From NCBI RefSeq assembly GCF_029852145.1, contig NC_079969.1:9920001-9984000 (forward strand): a stretch of DNA of 64,000 bases. Reading direction: 5' to 3'. The translations under genes and the position numbers were made by a program. This document shows, one piece after another, positions 12,319-24,687 of this stretch. Each line of letters opens with the position of its first letter. Positions within the stretch are counted from its first letter, which is position 1. The notes beneath the pieces were generated by a model, which searched no databases, was not told the DNA's origin, and saw only the letters and a program-made list of their open reading frames with translations. This DNA is from Microplitis mediator. Lineage: Eukaryota > Arthropoda > Insecta > Hymenoptera > Braconidae.

Positions 12319-12839
12319 TAGTAACTTTGTCAACACTAATTTTTTTTACACTTTTAGTTTTATTTTAAATAATTATCAATACCAAACAAAATTAATTATC
12401 AATTTCTAGTAAATTTTAATGAGGCAAAAAATTAAAAAATTAATTTCTAGTGATTTTCCACCTAATAAAACTTTTTTTTCATCAATTCCTCATCCCTCAG
12501 TCCTCAAAAATATATATAATCTCCATGTTACACTAAAATACTTGACAATCCTACTGGCAATTACTCTCTGCCAAAGTTGTCTAAGATGGTGGTAAGGGAC
12601 CAGAGCCCAGATCCAGAACTTAGGACCTAGGACAAAGGTAAGAGAAAGTTCCATCACCAGCCCAAGACCAAGACCTTCAGACGGCCTTGGGTCTCAGTAC
12701 TTTAAACCTCCTCCATTATTTAAATAACCGATTCCTCGTAAGGAATGTGGATAAAAAAATAAAACGGAAAATTATAGAATCCGACGTGCTCATGACGTAT
12801 TATAAATAAACGATAACGCATAGCTACATAGATAAGATA

Positions 12840-13030
12840 TTTATATATATCTACATTTACGTACATACATACGTACATACATATACATATATATAACTAT
12901 ATATACATCTATTCATTACTGCATGTCATTTTGCACCAACTATGTAAACATATCTAAATAAATATTAAAAAAAAAAAATATATATATATATATATATTTA
13001 CATATATATACATACATATATATGTAAATG
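12840..13030. repeat. TACA/TACG and (TA)n microsatellite cluster
   Basis: ACGTACATACATACGTACATAC near 12850-12885 is followed by a TATATA run at about 12980-12998 and by mixed ATATATACATACATATA. It lies in the STAT 5' intron. Confidence 0.8.
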
Positions 13031-13080
13031 AATAATACATAAATGAAATAAATATAAATTTAACCTTCATTTTAACTTAC

Positions 13081-13430
13081 CTCAGTATCCCAATGGGGAC
13101 TCACATTAAACTGGCGGGAGTCTTTTTGTAAATTGTTTTTTTTTAATAATTAATTTCACTTTGCACTCAATTTATTTGTCAGTTTAATTGTTATTTAATA
13201 AAATAATTATTAGCTACTTTGTTGGATATATATAGATACATATATATGTATTTATTTAAACAAACGACAAGAAAGGATAGAGATGATAATAATAACTAAG
13301 AGCAAGGACAAGGATGGAAGCAACGTAGAGCGTAGCTACGTTTTTTAGTTGCGTCTTGCTCTTGCGTCGCCTAACCCGTTGGTTCTCGGACGAGCTAGCG
13401 CGGCGGAGTGCGCGACGATCGAGTAATTCT
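13081..13430 (-). promoter_or_regulatory. STAT noncoding first exon and GC-rich promoter region
   Basis: On the minus strand a clean donor, CTGAG/GTAAGTTA, lies at 13081/13080. It can splice to an acceptor just upstream of the STAT start (TTCTTCAG near 10543). Upstream is a stretch with unusually many CG dinucleotides for this window (13330-13430, e.g. TCGTCGCGCACTCCGCCGCG). This suggests the transcription start lies at about 13.2-13.4 kb; no TATA box is obvious. A CACGTG E-box is at about 13489. Confidence 0.5.
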
Positions 13431-13848
13431 TAGAATTTTGTACCGTAAGTGTCGTCTTACGGTAGAGGGGAACAAAAGAGAGAGGGTCACGTGGAAATAA
13501 CGCATACCGGGAACTCTGAAGCGCATGCGCGGTGCCAATGATGGGAGCCAGAGTTATGGAGGGTGAGAAAGATGAGGAAGTGGGGGAGAAGAAAGAGGAA
13601 GAGGTACAGTGTGTGGATGACGTATGAATGGATGAATGGCTAGTGTGTACTGGGATTTATTTTATGATTTATTAGTTTTTAAAAGACGACTAATATAACG
13701 GGGTTACAAGTTTATGACTCAGGAATTTCGGGTTCAAATTTCGCGGGTAATTTTTTTTTTTAATTATGTATGGAAGTTTAAACTTATGATAAATTTTAAT
13801 GGATCTTTAAATTTTTATAGATCCATTTTATTATAATATTTTATTTAA

Positions 13849-15334
13849 GGGTCATTCCACCAAATAAAATTTTTTTTGGAGTGTGACCCCCGCGGATTTT
13901 GTTCAAATTTTGTGGAGTGATTCTCTACATCAGAATAAAGATTCCCTGAAGATTTGAACTCTTAATATTAAGTACTTTCGTAGTAATGATTTTTTTTAAT
14001 TTTAACGATTTTTTCTTTTTTAACTTTTTTATTAATTTTTTTCTATATTAAAAAACATTTTCTATAAAAATACAAGCATTACATTATTTTTGTGAAAAAT
14101 TCTCAGCTTTTCGATAAAAATATTTATTTTTCATTACAAGTAATGGAAGACCCTCAAAACTTTAATTAAAGTTAAAAAAGTGATTTTTCTGGCCTTGCGA
14201 CAATTTTTTCTTCAAATTTGATATTTTTTTCTGAAAGATGAGAATTTTTTACAGAAAATATGTCACTTTGGCGATGGGGTTATTTTTTGTTTGAACGTAA
14301 AATTTTATTTTCATGAATTAATCTGTAGACGCATCAGTAGATACCGGGTATTTAAAAAGTATACCCTGATAGCCATACATTACTCAGCAAGTTTTGCAGT
14401 GAAACATTTTCGGCCAATTGAATGACAAGTTTCTGGCAAGCTTCGGCTGGATAATACTTGCGTGCAAGATGCTGTAAGTCAACTGCCGTCATCTGAATGT
14501 AATTTGACAGAAAAACTCGCCGTCAATTTTAACTGAAACTTTCAATCAACTTAACGTCATTGTCTGACAGTAACACTTGTAGTCAAATTGTATTCAAGTT
14601 ACAGACAATTTACTGTCAACTCAAAGGTAATTGTTTGCTCTCTAACACTTTCCTTTAAGTTGGCTTCAGGATACAGCAGTAGCTTAAAGTTAACTTGCAG
14701 TTATGGTGGCTATCTGGGATAACTTACAGTACAACAGCAGCACTCTTTAGATGTACAATCGAGTATTTTATGCGAATTTTTTGGCAATAAATTCAAATGT
14801 CAAAACTTGGAAAATGCCTGTGAAAATATTTTAACAGTTAAATACAATCATAAAGTCAATTATTATTATTTTATAATTTATTTATGTTCAAACAAAAAAT
14901 AAGCCCATCGCCAAAATGACAGATTTTTCGTAAAATATTCTCAGCTTACTGAAAAAAATATCAAATTTGAAATAAAAATTGCCGCAAGTCCAGAAAAATC
15001 ATTTTTTTTTCACTTTAATTAAACTTTTGAGGGTCTTCCATTATACTTATAATGAAAAATAAATATTTTTATCGAAAAGCTGAGAATTTTTTACAAAACA
15101 ATGTAATGCTTATATTTTTATAAAAAGTGTTTTTAATATAGAAAAAAATTAATGAAAAAGTTAAAATAGAAAAAATCGTCAAAATTAAAAAAAATCATTG
15201 CTACGAAAGTACTTAATATTATGAGCTCAACTCTTTAGGGAATCTTCATTCTGATGTAGAGAATCACTCCATAAAATTTGAACAAAATCCGCGGGATCAC
15301 ACTCCAAAAAAAATTATATTTGGTGGAATAACCC
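13849..15334. mobile_element. 1.5 kb foldback element with GGGTCATTCCACC ends
   Basis: Starts GGGTCATTCCACCAAATA and ends TTTGGTGGAATAACCC. Arms of nearly 500 bp (13849-14335 and about 14870-15334) are inverse complements, e.g. GTAGAGAATCACTCC at right against GGAGTGATTCTCTACATC at left. The loop has been invaded by a CCCTGATAG element (14364-14718). Confidence 0.85.
14364..14718. mobile_element. CCCTGATAG element nested in the 1.5 kb foldback
   Basis: Starts CCCTGATAGCCATAC just after TA and ends GTGGCTATCTGGG just before ATA. It is a close relative of the left half of the 11693-12318 element (shared CGGCCAATTGAATGACAAG-type text), inserted into the loop of the larger foldback. Confidence 0.75.
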
Positions 15335-16022
15335 ATATATATAATTTATTGTAAATAAATAGTGAAATTCAAAATTGATACATAGAAATTTTTTATACTT
15401 TCAATAGAGTAAAAAATTAATTTATTTAATCGAATTTCTATCAAGTATCGAAGTATGAAAATCGATACATCGAATATTAAATTTACAATAAGAAAATCAA
15501 AATTTGAATCGATGTATCGAATATTTTAAATGAAATATCGAATTTTTTAGTTAATTAGAAAATTTTTAAATATATAAATCAATACTTTAATCAATAAATT
15601 GAAGTTTCAAAACTATTTTCAATTTTCACTCTTCTATACAGAAAATTAATTTCTCTTTAATGAATTAACGTTTAAATAAAAAATTTATTACAAATTTAAT
15701 TGCCGTGATTTTATAATACGCATAACTTACATATGTATATAGATATTAATTGTAGCAAAAATATAAAAGGTTAATTTTAATTGTCCATATACAAGTAAAC
15801 TGTACTAAATATTTCTGTACATTTTGTATTTTAAATTCCTGATGAATAGAACAATCAAACAAACAAACGTATATAATATATATATCACAATTAAATTTGT
15901 AAAATAAGCAATGAACAAGAACATCCACAGCTTAACAAATTTAAAACTCTTCTACCTGCTGACAAATGGAATTTCCGGGCTCTCTATTGTCTATACTTTT
16001 TGTTTACATTTACTTAGACCAC

Positions 16023-16072
<50 letters not shown>

Positions 16073-16510
16073 TATATCACATTCTTTATAATTGACAATC
16101 TCAGTGACTCTTATCGTGTATAATCTGTACTTACACAACTCAGGTATGATTTCCAGAAATTTAACTACCGATTCTCGGTAAAAAATATTCAAAACTTTAT
16201 TTTGAAAGGTATAACTTTGCCTACGTCAAATTTCCCCGATGAAAAACTCTGATTGAAATCCAAAATATATACATACATATATATTATTTTCAAATTTTAT
16301 CTGATAGAAAAATTCCGATCGGATTTAATCAAAAAATAATATTTTATTTATTCTGATTAAATTCGATTGAGTTTTTATCGAATTCAATCAGAATTTTTAA
16401 TCCGGATCAAGTCTCCTAAGTGGCGCGAAAAAAAAATTGTATAAATTACCAACTGGTTAGTAGATAACTTTAATTGGCAACTTAGATTTAGTAAAAATCG
16501 CAAATTTTTT
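15335..16510. other. A/T-rich intergenic DNA with ATCGAT-type words and (AT)n tract
   Basis: A run of about 24 TA dinucleotides lies at 16023-16070 and produces spurious IYIYIY frames on both strands. At 15440-15600 there are ATCGATACATCGAATA words like those in the SAXO-like intron. No gene is supported. Confidence 0.6.
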
Positions 16511-16514
16511 TTGC

Positions 16515-17330
16515 TGTTCAAGTCAAAAAAAAAATCGGTCTGTCAGTTGACCCTGCGGGCCAGCCCCAAAACTTCCCGCTGTTTTCGAGCTCAAGAACCT
16601 CGAAAACATTATTGTGAATACATTTTCGAGCTCGAAAATACGTTTGTATGTTGTTGTTTTCGAAAAAATAACGTTTTTTACCGTTTTTTCTCCAACGATA
16701 TCTCTCAAACGAATAAACCAATTGAGACGGTTGAGGTGGCAATCGACGCGTTTTATCAAGTTCTAAAGCTGATCAAATTTTGAATTCGATTTATAGTGTC
16801 GTTTTTGAGATATTTCAGAAAAAATAAAAAAATTTTTTTTTTTTAATTCTTTCGACAACGGTTTCTTTTGAACGAATGAACCGATTTTGATGGTTGAGGT
16901 GGCATTTGACGCGGCTTATAAAGCTCTAGAGCCCAGTCCATTTTGGAATCAATCCATCGAGCACATTAAAAGTTATCCAAAAAAAACATTTTTGAAAAAT
17001 TTTATTTTTGGAATATCTCTGAACGAGCCCTACCGATCAAGCTCAATTTTCTCACGGCTTCAAGATATTGTCAATCCGCGTCGAATGACACCTTAAAGTT
17101 CAAAATCGGTTTATCCGTTCAAAAGATACAGGTATTTACATACGTACGTACGTACATACATACATACATACATACACTCGGACATCATTGTGAAATTAGT
17201 CAGAATAGCTTCCTAGGACCTCAAAACGTCGACATCTGATGAAAATTCGATTTTTGCAAATCGGACCGAAACCAATAACTTCCCGAATTTTTGAAAATTT
17301 ACAATTTTCTTAGCGGGAAGTTAAAAAAAT
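16515..17330. repeat. Interspersed repeat ending CTTAGCGGGAAGTTAA, with TACG microsatellite
   Basis: Internal segments contain paired GGTTGAGGTGGCA(A/T)T..GACGCG blocks (about 16728 and 16891), and the right end is CAATTTTCTTAGCGGGAAGTT. A CATACGTACGTACGTACATA microsatellite sits near 17140-17175. A shorter copy of the same family is at 34466-34790. No coding region is visible, so I cannot tell whether it is a LINE tail or a non-autonomous DNA element. Confidence 0.65.
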
Positions 17331-17497
17331 CATATTTATTCTTTTTATTTTGATAAAATATTGAGTGTCATTGCCGTTGTTTATTTTACTTAAACACCAA
17401 ATAACCTCTTTATAAAAGAAAATTTTAATATTTTTTAGTGGAATAATCAAAAAAGGGCTCAAGTTATGACGTAACATTAATTTATTTACATTTACAG

Positions 17498-17639
17498 AAA
17501 ATGGTCTCGCGGTTAAGTTTCAAATGGCGACTAGTAAGAACTGAACTGAGGATCCACTGCTACGAAATAAATTTAGCGCCAGTGTCTGCTTCCTTGAGAA
17601 TGAAAAAATTGTCGCAGAAATTTGCGGCACCGGGAATCG
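17498..17639 (+). CDS. Orphan candidate coding exon (46 codons)
   Basis: An acceptor-like TTTACATTTACAG is followed at 17501 by ATG and 46 open codons (MVSRLSFKWRLVRTELRIHC then YEINLAPVSASLRMKKLSQK then FAAPGI), then a good donor, ATCG/GTAAGC at 17639/17640. GC content jumps compared with the flanks, and the segment lies in a 540 bp island between two repeats. I do not recognise the protein and found no downstream partner exon in the window. It may be a first coding exon of a gene with very long introns, an exon of a noncoding transcript, or a relic. Confidence 0.3.
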
Positions 17640-17872
17640 GTAAGCTAATCAGTGTTCTTATCTCTCCCGCTTGATCACTGAACTTTTATATCACAATCAA
17701 GAAATTCAAAATCCATTGATAAAAACCATAAAATATTAAAACGTTTCTACCTACAATAATTAAAAGTAGAAATTAATGATTTTAACAACAGCGAATTATA
17801 AAACTTCTTACTTTTTATCTCTCTAATTAAAAATGTGATTTATTAACAAAAAGTAATGTCTACACGGAAAGA

Positions 17873-18679
17873 AAATTATGGGAAGTTTTGCTATGCATTA
17901 TGGGAATGGTTCCCATAATGGTATGGGAATGGTACCTATACTACTATAGGGATGGTTCCCATAATAGTATGAGAATAGTTCCCATACCATACTATTATGG
18001 GAATGGTTCCCATATTGGTATAAGAATTATTCCTATAATATTATGGGAACTATTCCCATAATGTCATGGGAACCATCCCTATAATATCATAAAATTTTTT
18101 TTTTGCACAATAGTGTAGAAATTTCCCAAAATTTGAATTTTCTTGAATGTTTTGTGCTGACGAAAAATTCTTGTTAAAAATTTTAATGTTTTTTAGCCAA
18201 ATACGATTTTTTTTTCAATGTTTGAATTTTTGTTTTTATGTTTAATAATATTTCTGTGTATTGTAGAAGTGATTACCAAACTTCTTTAAAATAATTTTTT
18301 CATGATAATATGGGAACCATTCCCATAATATTATAGGAATGGTTCCTATAATAGTATGGGAATGGTTCCCATAATATTATGGGAATAGTTCCCATACTAT
18401 TATAGGAACCATTCCCATAATATTATGGGAATGGTTCCTATAATATTATAGAAAGTATTCCTATAAATTAGAGGAACCTTTCCTATAATTATAGGAATCA
18501 TTCCTATAGTGTTATGGGTATCATTCCCATAATTATAGGAACTATTCTTATAATTATGGGAAACATCCCATAATTATAGGAACCGCTCCCATAATTTATG
18601 GTCGTAATTCCTATGATGCTAAAAAATGGAAAAAATTTCACAAAATTATGGGAACCGCTGCCATAATTTTCTTTCCGTG
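17873..18679. mobile_element. CACGGA-ended element with GGGAATGGTTCCC interior
   Basis: TA / CACGGAAAGAAAATTATGGG ... CCATAATTTTCTTTCCGTG / TA. The interior is dozens of near-copies of the short palindrome GGGAAYGGTTCCC and of ATAATATTAT linkers, in both arms. There is no coding capacity. Confidence 0.9.
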
Positions 18680-19015
18680 TACCCAGACAACATTCAAGTC
18701 GGAATTACTGCTATACGACGTTTTTTTGGAGGCGTCCTTAAGAAGTCATAATGACTTCTTAAAGGTGTCATTTTTAAGAACTCTTAATTAAGAGTTCTTG
18801 AAGAGTCTATAAATAAAATGTCAGTTTTCCTGTTTAGGTTCATCCTGTTCAGGATTTTTAATGATTCTTTTAAGTATTCTATTTTAATACTAGTCAAATG
18901 TAAAATAGGACTGGACATTTGTGACAATAATTATTATTTTATTGTTTAAGCTTGGAAATTAACGAAAGATTTGTATTTTAGTTTAGTTTTTGAGACTATA
19001 GAGTACACTGTAAAA

Positions 19016-19541
19016 AGAGCGGTGTTAAAAATGGACTCATTTTAACTCCACCCGGTTTTAAAATAAAATTACACCGGTGTAGGAGGAGTAATTAGCCGGT
19101 GTTAAAAATACCGGTGTTAAATCGGGTTAACCGGTGTAAAAGCGGGGTAACCGGTGTAAAAGCAGGGTAAACTGCGTCCGCTTGGAGCATTTACTTTAAA
19201 GATTATAAAACCCAAAAAATATCAGTTCTTTATGAAAATAAATAAAAAATATCATTTATTAACAAGTATAGTGATCGAGTAAGTAAAAATATTCACAAAG
19301 TAAAATATTTTAACACCGGTAACGAATATCTACACCGGTGGCGACGTTATTTTAACACCGATCTAGAATATTTACACCGGTGGCGGTGTTATTTTAACAC
19401 CGGAGAATTTTTTTTACTACCGACACAAAATATTTACACCGGCGGCGGCGTTATTTTCACACCGCTTTTGGTGTTGAAATTTAACACCGCCAATTTTAAC
19501 ACCTACACCACTTGGACTTACCCCGGTGGTTTTTTACAGTG
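19016..19541. mobile_element. CACTGTAAAAA-ended element, ACCGGTGT interior, copy 1
   Basis: TA / CACTGTAAAAAGAGCGGTG ... GTGGTTTTTTACAGTG / TA. The interior repeats the palindromic word ACACCGGTGT and GGTGTTAAAAT. A second copy lies at 24688-25129. Confidence 0.9.
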
Positions 19542-19639
19542 TATAGTCATTTACGTTTTTTAATTCTCATTTTAAGTATTTTATTTTAAAACTAGTCAAA
19601 TTTGATGAGTTCTTTTTACAATGTTTTCAGTAATACCAG

Positions 19640-20710
19640 GGAAAGACGGCCCACCTGGGGCAAGAAGGCCCACCTCAAAAATTAACCACAAATTTTTTTT
19701 CTTGTTTTCTTTTGATTATCACAAATTTAGATTATTTACTCATTTTTAGCCCGATACGTGAAACTTGGGGCAAAATGAACCACTCAAAAATTCTAAAAGA
19801 AAATGTATTTCATAGTATTATAACCTAGTCATGATTAATTTAATAGAAATATCATTTTTTGGTTAATTATATGGATTTGGATTAAAATAGATTTCAATTC
19901 TGTACAAAGTGCTTCTCCAAGTATCTTGCCGAATTCCATTGTACTATAGGGGTGTTAAATAAAATTTTCCGGTGTTAAAATATTTCACTTTGCACGGCGA
20001 GAAAAATCTCGTCAAAACAACTGAACATTTTGTTACTACAGCTATACTATCTATAGTCAACTTTTTTTACGATAATCTGTATAGTCATTTTGGCGATCTA
20101 AGTATCTTCGCAGCGTAACGTCAAAATGGCAATACTATTGTCATTATCCATGCAGGAGCTGTCAGAGTTGAACGACGGAGCCCTACTTGGCCCAGCACTG
20201 GGAAACCCAGCTTGGGCTTACTTATATTGGCCCATGCTTGGGCCATAACTGGGTACTCGAGCTTGGTCATTCTTATGATTAGCCAACTTTAGGCCAGACC
20301 TGTCTAATCCAAGTTCGACCATGAGTTATATATGTTATGTGCGTCAATTCATTATGTTTATCAAGAAATATGTACTCTAATCCCAGAGTCTCCAATAATC
20401 AACCATTGTTATTTTTAACTGTATCCAAATGTATAAAGTACAATAATAATGAGATACGGCTAGACGCAATATAAAACAGTGCTCTATTTTACTTGGAGTA
20501 ATTATTTATATTTAAATGCATTGAAAATATTTTGTATTAAAACTATATATCTTGTGTCCTTTAATCAGCTACATGCTACTACCTGATTAAATTAGCAGTA
20601 TAAATAATAGTCAATAGAAGCGGTAAATTTCCTCCAGGTAATTTTGATAAAATTTGTTTTATCGAAACCTAGTGATGTGAGTAATCAAAATAATGGAAAT
20701 TTATCTCTTT
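19640..20710. repeat. Repeat relics: GGGGCAA..GGCCCACC, GGGCCATGCTTGGGCC, degenerate GAGTACC copy
   Basis: 19650-19790 carries GGGGCAAGAAGGCCCACC and a second GGGGCAAAATGAACCAC, related to the element at 30497-31645. 20190-20330 holds GGCCCAGCACTGGG and GGCCCATGCTTGGGCC words. 20620-20710 is a worn GAGTACC hairpin (GTGATGTGAGTAATCAAA). No gene is visible. Confidence 0.5.
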
Positions 20711-21370
20711 ACTTTACTGTCATACTTTTGAGTCCTTAAAAAATTATCCCAATCTTTTAGAACAAAAAAAATTGTTTATAAATATTAAGTTCATATTGTT
20801 TATGTAATGCGATACCAGCATTCGATAAGCTATAACTGTTTTCACCTGAGTTGTCAAAATTCAATCAGCGACTTTAAACAGCTGGGAGGAAGATGTGAAA
20901 TTAATGGCAAATTTGAACAAGAATTTAAAAATATATTTCATGAAAAAATATGTTATATAAAAAATATATAAACACATTATATAAATAACCAAAATAAATT
21001 CGTTTTTTTATCCTGAAAAATATTTATTTAGTCATATTATTATGAAAATTATATGAAATAATATTTTTATCCTGAAAATAAAATTATATTTATTAATTTT
21101 GTCAAAATTAACTGATATATTTTTTTTTCTATATATGTAATTATTACTTCTATATATTTTTTAAAAAATATTTTTATATTTTTTTTTTTTTATGAAAGTA
21201 AATTACACGATGGCTGATAAATTTTTATGCATATTTTGGATTTCACAACATTTAAATAAATAAAATTTAACTGATTAAATTATCGATGTAAATTTATGAA
21301 AATTTCGAAATTTAAGTATAATGGCAACTCTCTGGGATAGTGCTGAGTTCTTTCTGTAAAAGGAAAATTT
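20711..21370. other. A/T-rich DNA without recognised features
   Basis: Long TTTTTATATTTTT-type text with no open frame, splice sites or clear repeat boundary that I can support. Confidence 0.5.
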
Positions 21371-21828
21371 CAGACAGACCCTGTAAAAAATGAATCATAC
21401 ATGGGCACCCGATAAAAAAAGATTTTGTCTAATCATTTATGATTATATATGTTCATATATATGATCATATATGATTAAAAATAATCATATATGAAGTTAT
21501 ATATAATCATGCATGATTATATACGGGGTCATATAAAATTATATATAATTATATATGACCCCATACATAATTAGATCTGATCATACCTGGCTGTTATAAG
21601 CCCATATATAAGTCAACATATGATCGAATCTGATTATATATAATTAGATCTGATCACATCGGATAATATATGAGTCTATATGTATAATTAGACATGATCA
21701 TACCTGGCTGTTATAACCCTATTTATAATCATACATAAGTCTATATATGATCGGATCTATTTATATATAAGCCTATATATAGTTAGATCTGATCATACCT
21801 GGTTGTTATGACCTCATCGATAATCATT

Positions 21829-22829
21829 AGGGTGCTTCATTTCGGAGCCAGATTTTTTTTTTTCAAGTGCATGTGGAAAAAACCATAGTTCAACACAAAA
21901 AAAAAAATTTTCGCTCATTAAAAAGAATTCTATGTCGATTACAGACCTAGCTCATTGAAAAATTCGATTTTCCCATTTAAATAACCGGGGAAAAATTTTT
22001 TTTTTAGCTTTAAGTATTTTTAACCTCATTAAGAAATCAATAGATCAAATAGACTAATACATGTTTTTGCAGAAAATTGAACGCTCTACAAAAAAAGTCT
22101 CTTATCATTTTTCGATAAATCCATCTGTTTCGAAGTTATTAGAGCTCGAAGTAAAGTTGGAGATCGTTTTACTTTTTCGGTGAAACTATCAGATTTATCA
22201 CAAAATTTCATAGGGTCTTTTTTTGTTGCCAATTTTATTCTCTACAAATTATTATCAGTAAAGTTTTTTCAAATTCCGCATTGTTTTCTAGTTTTTTTCA
22301 TTTTAATTTCAAGCTCTGAAAAAAGTGGTTCTGATCGATTTTAAGAGCTCGACATTGAAATAAAAATAACTAGAAAACAATGCGGAATTTGAAAAAACTT
22401 TACTGAAAATAATTTGTAGAGTATAAAATTGTCAATAAAAAAGACCTCAACAAAATTTTGTGATAAGTCTGATAGTTTCTCCGGAAAAGTAAAAAGGTCT
22501 CCAACTTTACTTCAAGCTCTAATAACTTTCGAATAGATGGATTTATCGAAAAATGATAAGAAACCTTTTTTGTAGAGCGTTCAATTTCCTACAAAAATAT
22601 GTATAGTCTATTTGATCTATTGATTTGTTAACGAGGTTAAAAATACTTAAAGCTAAAAAAAAATTTTTCCCATGCTATTTAAATGGGAAAATCGAATTTT
22701 TCAATGAGCTAGGTCTGTAATCGACATAGAATTTTTTTTCTTGCACAAAACTTTTTTTTTGTGTTGAACTATGGTATTTTCTACATGCACTTGGAAAAAA
22801 AACATCTGACTCCGAAATGAAGCACCCTA
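21829..22829. mobile_element. 1 kb foldback with AGGGTGCTTCATTTCGGA ends
   Basis: Starts AGGGTGCTTCATTTCGGAG and ends CTCCGAAATGAAGCACCCT (one mismatch). Arms of almost 500 bp are near-perfect inverse complements, e.g. CTAGAAAACAATGCGGAATT in one arm against AATTCCGCATTGTTTTCTAG in the other, with a short loop near 22330. No coding capacity. Confidence 0.9.
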
Positions 22830-23116
22830 ATAATCATATCCAAGTCTATATATGATCAGATCTGATCATATATGAGTCTATATATAATTAGATATAATCA
22901 TACCTGGCTGTTATACCCCCAAACATGATCATTTATAAGTCTATACATGATTTGATCTGATCAGACATGATTGATACAAACCCATATATAATTAGAAATA
23001 GGCCTATATATAATTAGATCTGATCAGACGTGACTGATATAAACCTATATGTAGTTATATATGTCTATGTATGATTAAATCTGATCAGACTTCATTGATA
23101 TGAAACCTATAAATAT

Positions 23117-23117
23117 T

Positions 23118-23180
<63 letters not shown>
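23117..23180. repeat. (AT)n microsatellite split by a foldback
   Basis: About 30 AT dinucleotides end exactly where the 23181 foldback begins, and ATATATATAT resumes at 24180. This marks the microsatellite as the insertion target. Confidence 0.85.
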
Positions 23181-23184
<4 letters not shown>

Positions 23185-24179
23185 CTGATTCAAAAAAATC
23201 GACTAATTTTTTTTTTTCTCCATTATATCGAAAATATTGTTGGAAATGACGAAAAAAAAATACTGTGAAAGTTTGAGCTCTTAATATTAATATTAACAAC
23301 TGCCGCAATGCAATTTTCTATTTCCTGTTTAAATAACATGGGAAAATTTATTTTTTAAGCTTTGGAATTTTGTAGCTCACGGTGGGACCAATACTTTTGA
23401 ATGTTCAAGACATATTCTTATGGGAAATTTGACGCTCTACAAAAAAGGTCTCTTATAATTTTTCGATATTTTTATTTCTTCAAAAGTAATTCGAAGTTAA
23501 AATTAGATTGACGATAAATTTTTTGACGCAACCATCAACTTTATCCGAAAATTTTAGAGGACATTTTTTGTAGAGCATTTTATTTCCTACAACTTATCTT
23601 AGAGAAAATTTTCGATATTTCTCATAGGTCGTAAGTTATGCGCAATTAAATGAAAATTTAATATAATTAATTTTAATCAACAAAATTTAGATTATTTAAG
23701 AAAATTTTCATTTAATTGCAAATAACATACGACTTATGAGAAATATCGAAAATTGTCTCTTAGATAAGTTGTAGGAAATAAAATGCTCTACAAAAAATAT
23801 CCTCTAAAATTTTCGGATAAAGTTGATGGTTGCGTCAAAAAATTTATCGTCAATCTAATTTTAACTTCGAATTACTTTTGAAGAAATAAAAATATCGAAA
23901 AATTATAAGAGACCTTTTTTGTAGAGCGTCAAATTTCCCATGAGACTATGTCTTGAACATTCAAAAGTATTGGTTCCACCGAGAGCTACAAAATTCCAAA
24001 GCTTTAAAAATAAATTTTCCCATGTTATTTAAACGGGAAATAGGAAATCGCGATGCGGCAGTTGTTTACATTAATATTAAGAGCTCAAACTTTCACAGTA
24101 TATTTTTTTCGTCATTTCCAACAATATTTTCAATATAATGAAGAAAAAAAAATTAGTCGATTTTTTTGAATCAGTCTAA
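23181..24179. mobile_element. 1 kb foldback with TAGACTGATTCAAAAAAATC ends
   Basis: Starts TAGACTGATTCAAAAAAATC and ends GATTTTTTTGAATCAGTCTA. Arms of about 480 bp are inverse complements with a central A/T loop near 23680. It is inserted in an AT microsatellite. Confidence 0.9.
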
Positions 24180-24514
24180 TATATATATATTAAATAATAT
24201 GACAATTTTTTAATATCAATTTTATTAAATTTTTATTCTGTCAACTATCAATCGAACTTAAATCTCCAATACTTGAAAAATATTCAAAGGTTTCGGCAAC
24301 AATTTAAAAGTATAAATCGATATCGATTTATATACGAATATTTATAAGTTTTTAGATAAATAGATTTGATTATATGTATCTAATGAATTCTATTGTATTT
24401 TATGTACAAAACCGAATTCATCATTAGGTGCATTATTTACGTAGGATGTATCAATTTGATTATTTGAGTTAAGTAATGCCATAAACGTTTCTTAATTGTA
24501 AGTGTATAACAGAC

Positions 24515-24600
24515 TAGAGGATCAGACTACAAACCATCGATAACCAAAGTTAAGCAGCATCGACGTGGGACATTAATTGGACGGATGACCTCGTAATAAA
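24515..24600 (+). repeat. 5S rRNA-like fragment (pseudogene or SINE head)
   Basis: CAAAGTTAAGCAGCATCGACGTGG followed by TTAATTGGACGGATGACCTCG matches the internal control region (box A to box C spacing and words) of 5S rRNA genes. The ends of a full 5S gene and a T-run terminator are not seen. A second 5S-like head is at 32957. Confidence 0.55.
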
Positions 24601-24687
24601 ATAATAGTCAATGGTTAATAATTTTTTTTTTTTTTTTTTTTTATTTAATTTTACCGACATTTATATTGATGAAGACAATAAATCCTA

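Noticed and set aside
16010..16192. IYIYIY-containing frames on both strands
   Set aside because: Translation of an (AT)n microsatellite.
17873..18679. CRISPR-like array of short repeats
   Set aside because: Units are overlapping palindromes without unique spacers, bounded by transposon ends, in a eukaryotic genome.
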